Both the position numbers and the translations under genes were made by a program. A stretch of DNA of 5,308 nt from SZUA-430 sp031413635 (GTDB taxonomy: Bacteria > Pseudomonadota > Alphaproteobacteria > Micropepsales > Micropepsaceae), in NCBI GenBank assembly GCA_031413635.1, contig JANOFM010000131.1, positions 1 to 5,308 of the forward strand, read 5' to 3'. Positions 1 through 5,308 of the stretch are shown here, piece by piece. Below the pieces are notes generated by a model that did not search any database, had not been told where the DNA came from, and saw only the letters and a list, made by a program, of their open reading frames with translations. Numbering within the stretch: position 1 is the first letter of the stretch; each line of letters begins with the position of its first letter.

Positions 1-357
1 CCCAAGGGCTATTCGAACGGGATCGAAGCACAAGGAAGGATGATCTTCGTTGCCGGTCAAATCGGCTGGGACGAAACAGGAAAATTCAAGATCGGCACGC
101 TTGCCGGTCAGTTCCGTCGAGTTCTGTCGAACACGATTGCCGTTTTGAACGAAGCTTCGGCCGGGCCCGAGCATATCGTGCGCATGACGTGGTTCATCAC
201 GGATCGCGAAGAGTATATGGATTCGCTCGCCGAGCTTGGGGCGGCTTGGAAGGAACTGATGGGGCGCAATTATCCCACCATGTCGGTCATCATCGTTTCG
301 GGCCTGGTCGAGCGCGAGGCCAAAATCGAGATCGAAACCACGGCCGTCGTCCCGTGA
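1..357 (+). CDS. Rid/YjgF family protein, 5'-truncated by window edge
   Basis: The reading frame is open from base 1 to the TGA at 355-357, giving 118 visible residues. The internal ATG at 40 is not the true start, because family sequence continues upstream of it (PKGYSNGIEAQGR before MIFVAGQIGWD). Family hallmarks are the FVAGQIGWD strand near residues 16-24, the segment around AGPEHIVRMTWFITD near residues 53-67, and a C-terminal KIEIETTAV strand. Rid proteins are small trimeric cytosolic enzymes, and the archetype RidA hydrolyses reactive enamines and imines. The arginine used by archetypal RidA (in its FPARS motif) is a methionine here (YPTMS, residues 91-95), so this is a non-archetypal Rid subfamily and its substrate is not proven. 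The gene overlaps the next one by three bases. Context suggests a role on the amino or enamine product of the downstream monooxygenase/reductase, which is an inference. Confidence 0.92.
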   Translation, partial: PKGYSNGIEAQGRMIFVAGQIGWDETGKFKIGTLAGQFRRVLSNTIAVLNEASAGPEHIVRMTWFITDREEYMDSLAELGAAWKELMGRNYPTMSVIIVSGLVEREAKIEIETTAVVP

Positions 358-2690
358 AGATCGCAATCGTCGGCGGCGGTCCGGGCGGCCTTTACTTGGC
401 GCTTCTGACCAAGAAGGCGCGGCCCGACTGGCTGATCGACGTCTACGAGCAAAATCGGCCGGACGACACATTCGGCTTCGGCGTCGTCTTCTCCGATGAA
501 ACGCTGGAAGAATTCCTGAGCCGCGACGCAAAGTCCTACGCGATGATCAAGGACACGTTCGCCTATTGGGACGACATTGTCATTCGCTACAAGGGCGAAG
601 AAATCCGCTGCGGCGGCAACGGATTTGCCGGTTGCTCGCGCATCGCACTCCTTAATATTCTTCGGGCGCGCTGCACGGATGTCGGTATCGGTCTGCACTA
701 TCAGCATCTGGTCGAGGATCTAAGCGCGTTCGGCGACTGCGACGTGATCGTCGGCGCCGACGGCATCAACAGTCGCATCCGCGAGATCTACAAGGAACAC
801 TTCAAACCGTCGCTTGAGATGAAGGCGAACAAATTTGCCTGGCTGGGTTCCACGCGGCCGCTCGATGCTTTCACCTATTTCTTCAAGCAAACCGATCACG
901 GGCTGATTTGCGCCCACACCTATCAATACGAACCCGGCGCTTCGACCTGGCTGTTCGAGATGAGCGCCGAGGCGTGGGCCGCGTTCGGTTTCGATCGACT
1001 GGACGAGGCCGAAAGCGCGCGCCTGCTCGAGAAAATCTTCGCGGCCGAACTCCAAGGCCACGGGCTTATCACCAACCGCTCGCTCTGGCGCAACTTCCCG
1101 CGTGTCGATTGCGAGACCTGGTGGCACAAGAACACTGTCCTGTTGGGCGATGCCAAGGCGAGCGCGCATTTCTCGATCGGCTCGGGCACGAAGCTTGCGA
1201 TGGAATGCGCGATCGCGCTCTCCGACGCGCTCGTCGAACACGGCCAACGATCGGTCGAGGCCGCGTTCCGCGCTTACGACGACGCGCGCCGCTCCGAAGT
1301 CCAAATCGTCCAGCACAACGCGGACGTCAGCCTCGCCTGGTTCGAGCATATGCAACGTTCGAACGACATGAAGCCGATGCAATTCGCCATGGTCGTCATG
1401 TGCCGCGCGAAAAGCATCACCTGGGACAATCTGCTCGTGCGCGACGAAGCGTTCGTCTCGGCGTTCGAGGACGAATGGTACCAAACCTATTTCGACGAAA
1501 CGGGCATCGACGCACGCGCCTCGCGTCCGACGCCGATGTTCACTCCGCTAAAACTGCGCCAGCTGACGCTCGCCAATCGCGTCGTGGTATCGCCGATGGC
1601 GCAGTATTCGGCGATGGACGGGGTGCCGAACGACTGGCACTTCGTGCATTACACCTCGCGCGCACTCGGCGGCGCCGGCTTGCTCTATGTCGAGATGACG
1701 TGCCCGGCGCCCGACGCACGCATATCGCTCGGCTGCACCGGACTGTGGAACGACGCTCAGGAAAAGGAATGGAAGCGCATCGTCGATTTCATCCACGCCC
1801 AAAGCAATACGAAGATCTGCATGCAGCTCGGCCACGCCGGCCGCAAAGGCGCGACGCAATTGGGTTGGGAAAAGGCGGACCACCCCTTGCCGAACGCGCA
1901 GGACAACTGGCCGCTGCTTTCCGCCTCGCCCATTCCCTACTTCGAGGGTGTAAGCCAGCTTCCCGCCGAACTCGACCGCGCCGCAATGGATCGCATCAAG
2001 TCCGAATTCGTCGCGGCCACCCGGCGCTCCGACTGCGCGGGCTTCGACATGCTCGAACTGCACTGCGCGCACGGCTACCTGTTCGCGAGTCTCCTGTCGC
2101 CTCTGACAAACCGGCGCACGGATCACTACGGCGGCACGACCGAGAACCGCCTGCGCTATCCGCTTGAAGTCTTCAAGGCGATGCGTGCCGCTTGGCCCGA
2201 AGCCAAGCCGATGTCGGTCCGCATCTCGGCGAGCGACTGGGCGCCCGGCGGCATCGGTGAGGACGACGTCGTCTCGATCGCGCGCGCCTTCGCGAACGCC
2301 GGCGCCGACCTGATCGACACCTCATCGGGACAGACGGTCCCCGGGCAAAGGCCGACTTACGGGCGCATGTATCAAGTGCAATTCGCCGAGGCGATCCGCA
2401 ATCTCACCGGTATCAAGACGATGGCGGTCGGCGCCATCACCGAACCGGCGCAAATCAACACCATCATCGCTTGCCGTAGAGCCGATCTGGTGGCGTTGGC
2501 CCGGCCTCATCTGGTCGACCCCTACTTCACCCGAAAGGCCGCCGCCTGGTACGGCGTGAAGACGCAAGAAACTCCGCCGCAATATCTCTCCGGCGCCGCG
2601 CAAGCCTTTCGCGAGGCCGATCGCACGCGGTCAAAGCAGGTCGCGTTGCAAAGAAAAACCAAGCCCCGGCATCACGATCAGTCCACCTGA
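354..2690 (+). CDS. Bifunctional CoA-thioester aromatic monooxygenase/OYE-type reductase (2-aminobenzoyl-CoA monooxygenase/reductase or salicylyl-CoA 5-hydroxylase family)
   Basis: The product has 778 residues. The GTG at 354 is chosen because it puts the FAD motif GGGPGG at residues 7-12, right after MKIAIV; the frame is open further upstream, but that would bury 165 bases in the preceding gene. Residues 1 to about 385 form a class A flavin monooxygenase: GxGxxG at 7-12, the DVIVGADG motif at 130-137, and LLGDAKASAHFSIGSGTK at 263-280. From about residue 395 to 740 there is an Old Yellow Enzyme/YqjM-like barrel: SPMAQYS at 413-419, LGHAGRKG at 492-499, and the catalytic HCAHGYL at 570-576 followed by SPLTNRRTDHYGG. 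In the characterised 2-aminobenzoyl-CoA enzyme the first half hydroxylates ring C5 with O2 and reduced flavin, and the second half reduces the ring with NADH. Salicylyl-CoA is an alternative substrate that sequence cannot exclude. YqjM has Cys where Ala416 stands. The C-terminal 20 or so residues are basic and look disordered. The enzyme should be cytosolic. Confidence 0.93.
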   Translation: MKIAIVGGGPGGLYLALLTKKARPDWLIDVYEQNRPDDTFGFGVVFSDETLEEFLSRDAKSYAMIKDTFAYWDDIVIRYKGEEIRCGGNGFAGCSRIALLNILRARCTDVGIGLHYQHLVEDLSAFGDCDVIVGADGINSRIREIYKEHFKPSLEMKANKFAWLGSTRPLDAFTYFFKQTDHGLICAHTYQYEPGASTWLFEMSAEAWAAFGFDRLDEAESARLLEKIFAAELQGHGLITNRSLWRNFPRVDCETWWHKNTVLLGDAKASAHFSIGSGTKLAMECAIALSDALVEHGQRSVEAAFRAYDDARRSEVQIVQHNADVSLAWFEHMQRSNDMKPMQFAMVVMCRAKSITWDNLLVRDEAFVSAFEDEWYQTYFDETGIDARASRPTPMFTPLKLRQLTLANRVVVSPMAQYSAMDGVPNDWHFVHYTSRALGGAGLLYVEMTCPAPDARISLGCTGLWNDAQEKEWKRIVDFIHAQSNTKICMQLGHAGRKGATQLGWEKADHPLPNAQDNWPLLSASPIPYFEGVSQLPAELDRAAMDRIKSEFVAATRRSDCAGFDMLELHCAHGYLFASLLSPLTNRRTDHYGGTTENRLRYPLEVFKAMRAAWPEAKPMSVRISASDWAPGGIGEDDVVSIARAFANAGADLIDTSSGQTVPGQRPTYGRMYQVQFAEAIRNLTGIKTMAVGAITEPAQINTIIACRRADLVALARPHLVDPYFTRKAAAWYGVKTQETPPQYLSGAAQAFREADRTRSKQVALQRKTKPRHHDQST

Positions 2691-2703
2691 CTTGAACAAA
2701 CCG

Positions 2704-4167
2704 CTATCCGGCGATCCGCCGCGTTTCGATGCTTTCGCAGGCGTCGGCCAACGCCTCGAACGCCCGGGCACTCGGCTGCAGGCGCGGCATCCGGTTCCAC
2801 GCGTCGAGCGCGGCGATCTTGTAGGCTTCCGCCAGCGTCGGATAGTTGAACGTGTTCTCGACGAAATAGTCGAGCGTGCCCCCGAGGTTCAGCACAGCCT
2901 GCCCGATATGGATCAGTTCGGTCGCGCCTTCGCCCACGATATGCACGCCGAGCAGACGCCTGGTCTCCAGCGCGAAGATCATTTTCATGAACCCGGTCGA
3001 CAGCCCCATGATGTGCCCGCGCGACGTCTCGCGGAAACGCGCGATGCCGCATTCGTAGGGGATGCGGCGCTCGCGCACCTGTTCTTCCGTCATGCCGATC
3101 GTCGAAATTTCGGGGACGGAATAAATCCCGTAGGGAAAGAACTCCGGCGCGGCATGGGCCGCCTCGCCGAATGCGTGACACGCTGCAATCCGCCCCTGTT
3201 CCATCGACGTCGAGGCAAGGCTCGGAAATCCGATCACATCGCCCACCGCATAGATATGCGCAACGCTTGTCTGGAACGTCGCCTTATCCGCGGTCAAACG
3301 CCCGCGTTTGTCGCCCTCAAGCCCTACGGCCGCGAGATTGAGTGCTTCGACCGCGCCTTGCCGGCCGGCGGCATAAAGCACCATCTCCGTCCGCACTTCG
3401 CGCCCGTCTTCCAGATGCACGCACGCCATGTCGCCCGTGCGCACGATGCGCACGGCTCTGCAGTTCATGCGCACGGTCATGCCGCGGTCGCGCATGTCGT
3501 GAATGAACTCGTCGATCAACTCGCGATCGACGAACGGCAAGAGCGCCGGCGCCGGATCGGTCACAGTCACCTTGACGTCGAGCGCGGAGAAAATCGTTGC
3601 ATACTCGATGCCGATGACGCCGGCTCCCACCACGCACAGGCTGCGCGGCAAACGCTTCAAGCTCAGAATATCGTCCGGGTCGAGCACGACTGCGCTGTCG
3701 AACGGCACGTCTGCGGGGCGGAACGGCGCGGTGCCCACCGCCAGGATGAAACGATCCGCGCCAAAGCCCACGACATCGCCCGAAGCATTGGTGACCTCGA
3801 TATGGTGCGGATCGACGAAACGCGCGCTGCCCGCGATCTTGTCGACCTTGTTGCGCGCGAACTGGTGCTCGAGAATCTCGACCTCGTGATCGAGCGTGAT
3901 CGACAGGCGCCGTCCCAGATCTTCGGCCGAAATGTCGTTCTTCACCCGATAGGCGCGCCCGTAGAACCCGCGCTCGCGCCAGCCCGAAAGATTGAGCACC
4001 GTCTCGCGCAGCGTTTTGCTTGGGATCGTGCCGGTGTGTACGCACACCCCGCCGACGCGCCGGCCCTTTTCCACGACCAGAACGGATTTCTTCAACTTCG
4101 CCGCTTGAATGGCGGCGCGCCGTCCCGCCGGCCCGCTGCCGACGACGATGAGATCATAGTGAGACAT
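2704..4167 (-). CDS. sthA: Soluble (Si-specific) NAD(P)+ transhydrogenase
   Basis: The product has 487 residues, slightly longer than the E. coli enzyme (466). It is a pyridine nucleotide-disulfide oxidoreductase fold: FAD site VVGSGPAG (residues 8-15), NAD(P) site VVGAGVIG (179-186), second FAD motif AVGDVIG ending past D310, and a C-terminal dimerisation domain with FNYPTLAEAY at 440-449. The redox Cys pair of lipoamide dehydrogenases (CxxxxC) is reduced to Cys42 and Thr47 in VCVHTGTIPSK, and the usual His-Pro-Thr-x-Ser-Glu is replaced. That pattern is typical of SthA and argues against dihydrolipoamide dehydrogenase, mercuric reductase or glutathione reductase. SthA is a cytosolic flavoprotein that transfers hydride between NADPH and NAD+, mostly draining excess NADPH. 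The ATG is the only start available, since the frame upstream meets TAG 33 bases earlier with no alternative initiator. No good Shine-Dalgarno sequence precedes it. The gene converges on the monooxygenase gene with a 13-base gap. Confidence 0.93.
   Translation of the reverse strand: MSHYDLIVVGSGPAGRRAAIQAAKLKKSVLVVEKGRRVGGVCVHTGTIPSKTLRETVLNLSGWRERGFYGRAYRVKNDISAEDLGRRLSITLDHEVEILEHQFARNKVDKIAGSARFVDPHHIEVTNASGDVVGFGADRFILAVGTAPFRPADVPFDSAVVLDPDDILSLKRLPRSLCVVGAGVIGIEYATIFSALDVKVTVTDPAPALLPFVDRELIDEFIHDMRDRGMTVRMNCRAVRIVRTGDMACVHLEDGREVRTEMVLYAAGRQGAVEALNLAAVGLEGDKRGRLTADKATFQTSVAHIYAVGDVIGFPSLASTSMEQGRIAACHAFGEAAHAAPEFFPYGIYSVPEISTIGMTEEQVRERRIPYECGIARFRETSRGHIMGLSTGFMKMIFALETRRLLGVHIVGEGATELIHIGQAVLNLGGTLDYFVENTFNYPTLAEAYKIAALDAWNRMPRLQPSARAFEALADACESIETRRIAG
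2709..2721. terminator. Short GC hairpin between the convergent genes, possible shared terminator
   Basis: CGGCG at 2709-2713 and CGCCG at 2717-2721 are perfect inverted arms around the three-base loop ATC. The hairpin lies 18 bases after the monooxygenase stop and within the last codons of sthA, so it could act on either transcript. Only TTT follows on the plus strand and there is no T-run on the minus strand, so it is weak as an intrinsic terminator. GC-rich coding sequence can form such stems by chance. Confidence 0.25.
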
Positions 4168-4181
4168 GGAAAGAGAGCGCC

Positions 4182-4222
4182 CGTGGCTGTTGCGGTCACG
4201 ACTCTACGCGTGGCTAGTCACG
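4182..4222. promoter_or_regulatory. Pair of CGTGRC inverted repeats upstream of sthA, candidate operator
   Basis: CGTGGCT at 4182-4188 faces GTCACG at 4195-4200, and CGTGGCT at 4209-4215 faces GTCACG at 4217-4222. Each pair is an inverted repeat of the half-site CGTGRC, and the two centres are about 24-25 bases apart, slightly over two helical turns. They sit about 15-55 bases upstream of the sthA start codon, where an operator or activator site would be expected. No recognisable -35/-10 pair accompanies them and I cannot name a regulator. Confidence 0.3.
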
Positions 4223-4263
4223 GTTCGCTTAACGAAGCATTGACGCGTCCTTAAGAAACGGCC

Positions 4264-4884
4264 TCACCCTTTGTCGAGCGACAGGTCCGTCGACGGCACC
4301 ACGATGCGTCCGCGCCAGGCACCCGCGGGCGCGCACGCCCGTTCGGCCCGTGCACCCGTCCACACCAGGATCATCGGCCCCGACCGCCCGCACGCAGCTT
4401 GGGTCTTGCGCGCATCAACGTCACGCGCGCTATTCCGTTGGCCGACGACACGCAGCACGGGTCGTGCGCGAACGCTCGGAGTGTCCAGGGCATTCGTCCG
4501 TTCCGCCTCGACGATGCGCCGGATTTCGACATGCACGATGGCCGAGATGTTCCGCTCGACGCACCTGTTGTTCCGATTTTCCCGCATCAAGGTGCTGCGC
4601 CACTTTTCGGTGTTCCACACCATCGGATTTTGAGATCTCGCGCGCTGCCGCAGACGCGCGGCGTAGACATCGCAATAAATCCAACCACCGCTGCCGCCGC
4701 CAAAGCGCCTGTGATGCTTGCCGTGATGCCCATGGCCGTGCCCCCCGCCGTGGTGCGACGCGTAGCCGCCGCCATGGGAACCGCCGCTCCCGCCGCGCGC
4801 GGACGCGGGCGCGCCGGTCAGACTCATACCGATCGCCGCCGCAACGGCGATCCCAACCAAATAAATCCGCACTGGAAAAATCAT
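4264..4884 (-). CDS. Predicted exported Gly/His-rich protein with unrecognised C-terminal region
   Basis: The product has 206 residues. The ATG at 4884 is chosen because GGAG lies eight bases upstream and because a signal peptide begins there: MIFPVR, a hydrophobic core of about residues 7-24, and an APASA site predicting cleavage after residue 29. An in-frame ATG 22 codons further upstream would spoil this signal. Residues 30-67 are low-complexity Gly/Ser/His, with nine His between residues 37 and 58, suggesting metal binding or a surface role. Residues 68-206 match no family I recognise. They are Arg-rich, contain Cys71, Cys108, Cys165 and Cys184, and have Trp at 68, 90, 95, 175 and 190. 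A hand count over the last 130 codons gives about 77% G+C at third, 65% at first and 56% at second positions, which supports real coding on this strand to the end. A plus-strand frame in the same triplets is therefore judged a shadow. The function is unknown; the location is probably periplasmic or extracellular. Confidence 0.72.
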   Translation of the reverse strand: MIFPVRIYLVGIAVAAAIGMSLTGAPASARGGSGGSHGGGYASHHGGGHGHGHHGKHHRRFGGGSGGWIYCDVYAARLRQRARSQNPMVWNTEKWRSTLMRENRNNRCVERNISAIVHVEIRRIVEAERTNALDTPSVRARPVLRVVGQRNSARDVDARKTQAACGRSGPMILVWTGARAERACAPAGAWRGRIVVPSTDLSLDKG

Positions 4885-4892
4885 AACGCGCA

Positions 4893-4896
4893 CTCC
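4893..4896 (-). promoter_or_regulatory. Ribosome binding site of the Gly/His-rich protein gene
   Basis: GGAG is read on the minus strand (CTCC on plus), with an eight-base spacer to the ATG at 4884-4882. It decides the start in favour of the 206-residue form over the longer 228-residue reading. Confidence 0.65.
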
Positions 4897-5018
4897 ATCT
4901 GGCCCGCGCACCGCGAAGGCGGCGAACCGGCATGACACTGGAGAGCGCAAGGTCGGGTGGGGAACCCGTGAGTAAGTCTATCAGCAACGCGGGCGCCACG
5001 TCACGCGCCGGCATCGCG

Positions 5019-5062
5019 AAAAAGAGTTCATGCTTAACGTGGCACCGTGGCGGCGTCGTTAA
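5019..5062 (-). terminator. Weak stem and T-run after the crystallin-like gene, possible terminator
   Basis: On the minus strand, TTAACG (5062-5057), overlapping the stop codon, can pair with CGTTAA (5039-5034), with a small inner CCG/CGG stem in the loop. A run of five T (5023-5019) follows ten bases after the stem. The outer stem has only six pairs, four of them A-T, and the T-run is displaced, so this is only a weak candidate for the end of the upstream transcript. The rest of the 174-base gap shows no convincing promoter. Confidence 0.2.
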
Positions 5063-5308
5063 CGCGGCCGGACCGGCTTGGGTGGTTCGGCGGGGACAGG
5101 ATAGAGCGACGACACTTGCCCCGCGATTTTCAACCGTTTCAAATCCTTTTCCTTCAAATGCACGCGCACGCATTTGCCCATGAAGTTGCGGTGCTCGCAC
5201 AGCACCCAGTCGCGCCGGCCGTCGATCCGCACGCTGGCGGCCTTGTCGTTGAAGGACAGCGCCGCAAGGCTTGGTACCCGCCGCTCGAACGTCAGGGATT
5301 GACCTTTG
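5059..5308 (-). CDS. Beta/gamma-crystallin-like domain protein, C-terminal part (start outside window)
   Basis: A frame open from the right window edge runs 82 codons to TAA at 5061-5059 and has no visible start, so the gene begins beyond 5308. The visible order is FERRVPSLAALSFNDKAASV, then IDGRRDWVLCEHRNFMGKC, then LKRLKIAGQVSSLYPV. This resembles the second half of one Greek-key motif, a full second motif with the Trp...Phe-x-Gly pattern, and the closing (V/I)SSL strand of microbial beta/gamma-crystallins and related small secreted inhibitor-like proteins. The Ca2+-type motif is partly kept: NDKAAS at residues 20-25 of the visible part has Asn-Asp and the final Ser, but Ala at the penultimate Ser/Thr position. 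In the second half the equivalent site is degenerate (AGQVSS), so calcium binding may be weak. Cys37 and Cys46 could form a disulfide if the protein is exported. The tail is Pro-rich and basic. Any signal peptide would lie outside the window. Same-strand orientation with the Gly/His-rich gene may be incidental. Confidence 0.75.
   Translation of the reverse strand, partial: KGQSLTFERRVPSLAALSFNDKAASVRIDGRRDWVLCEHRNFMGKCVRVHLKEKDLKRLKIAGQVSSLYPVPAEPPKPVRPR

Noticed and set aside
189..353. Longer N-terminal reading of the monooxygenase gene
   Set aside because: It lies out of frame inside the Rid gene, has no family-like sequence, and would put 55 residues before the FAD motif that normally starts at the N-terminus.
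720..1484. Minus-strand open frame across the monooxygenase gene
   Set aside because: Antisense shadow of a gene with clear FAD motifs; no domain or ribosome site of its own.
4222..4238. Inverted repeat GGTTCG-CTTAA-CGAAGC as terminator of the Gly/His-rich gene
   Set aside because: The arms have one mismatch, only five pairs form, and no T-run follows on the minus strand.
2692..4254. Long open plus-strand frame opposite sthA
   Set aside because: It is rich in Arg/His/Asp and matches no family, while the opposite strand carries every motif of SthA. It is an antisense shadow.
4168..4263. Possible sigma-70 or EcfG-type promoter for sthA
   Set aside because: I found no TTGACA/TATAAT-like pair at proper spacing and no GGAAC-N16/17-GTT in the right orientation.
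4399..4935. Plus-strand open frame opposite the Gly/His-rich gene
   Set aside because: It uses the same triplets in reverse. Base composition by codon position fits the minus strand, which also has the ribosome site and signal peptide.
4970..4998. GGAAC on the plus strand as an EcfG -35 element
   Set aside because: No GTT-type -10 follows at 16-17 bases, and no plus-strand gene lies downstream.
4430..5200. Long Arg-rich minus-strand frame spanning the right-hand intergenic gap
   Set aside because: It overlaps two better supported minus-strand genes in another frame and has the low-complexity Arg/Ala composition of a shifted GC-rich frame.

Overview
The window looks like ordinary chromosomal DNA from a GC-rich Gram-negative bacterium. 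An alphaproteobacterium is my best guess, from the high G+C at third codon positions, the combination of a CoA-thioester aromatic pathway with a soluble transhydrogenase, and the style of the small exported proteins. This is an inference from composition and gene content; no rRNA or other marker gene is present to fix the taxon.

Layout. Bases 1-357 (+) hold the 3' part of a Rid (YjgF/YER057c/UK114) family gene whose start lies outside the window. Its stop overlaps the GTG start of a large gene at 354-2690 (+), which encodes a 778-residue fusion of an FAD-dependent aromatic-ring monooxygenase and an Old Yellow Enzyme-type reductase. This is the architecture of 2-aminobenzoyl-CoA monooxygenase/reductase, often annotated as bifunctional salicylyl-CoA 5-hydroxylase/oxidoreductase. 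The two genes are the end of a catabolic operon arriving from the left.

After a 13-base gap, a convergent gene on the minus strand (2704-4167) encodes a soluble pyridine nucleotide transhydrogenase (SthA). Two further minus-strand genes lie to its right. One (4264-4884) encodes a predicted exported Gly/His-rich protein of 206 residues with an unrecognised Cys-containing C-terminal part. The other (5059 to beyond 5308) is the C-terminal 82 residues of a beta/gamma-crystallin-like protein whose start is outside the window.

How the genes may work together. The fusion enzyme hydroxylates and then reduces the CoA-activated ring, and in the 2-aminobenzoyl-CoA version its product is a cyclic enamine. 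Rid proteins act on enamines and imines, so the coupled Rid gene is a plausible deaminase or protective partner. SthA moves reducing equivalents between NADPH and NAD+; it faces the operon and is not part of it, so any metabolic link is speculative. The two right-hand genes appear unrelated to the catabolic pathway.

The intergenic stretches are short (13, 96 and 174 bases). The most notable is the 96-base region before sthA, which holds two successive inverted repeats of a CGTGRC-type half-site. I found no RNA gene, mobile element, CRISPR array or clear novel system.
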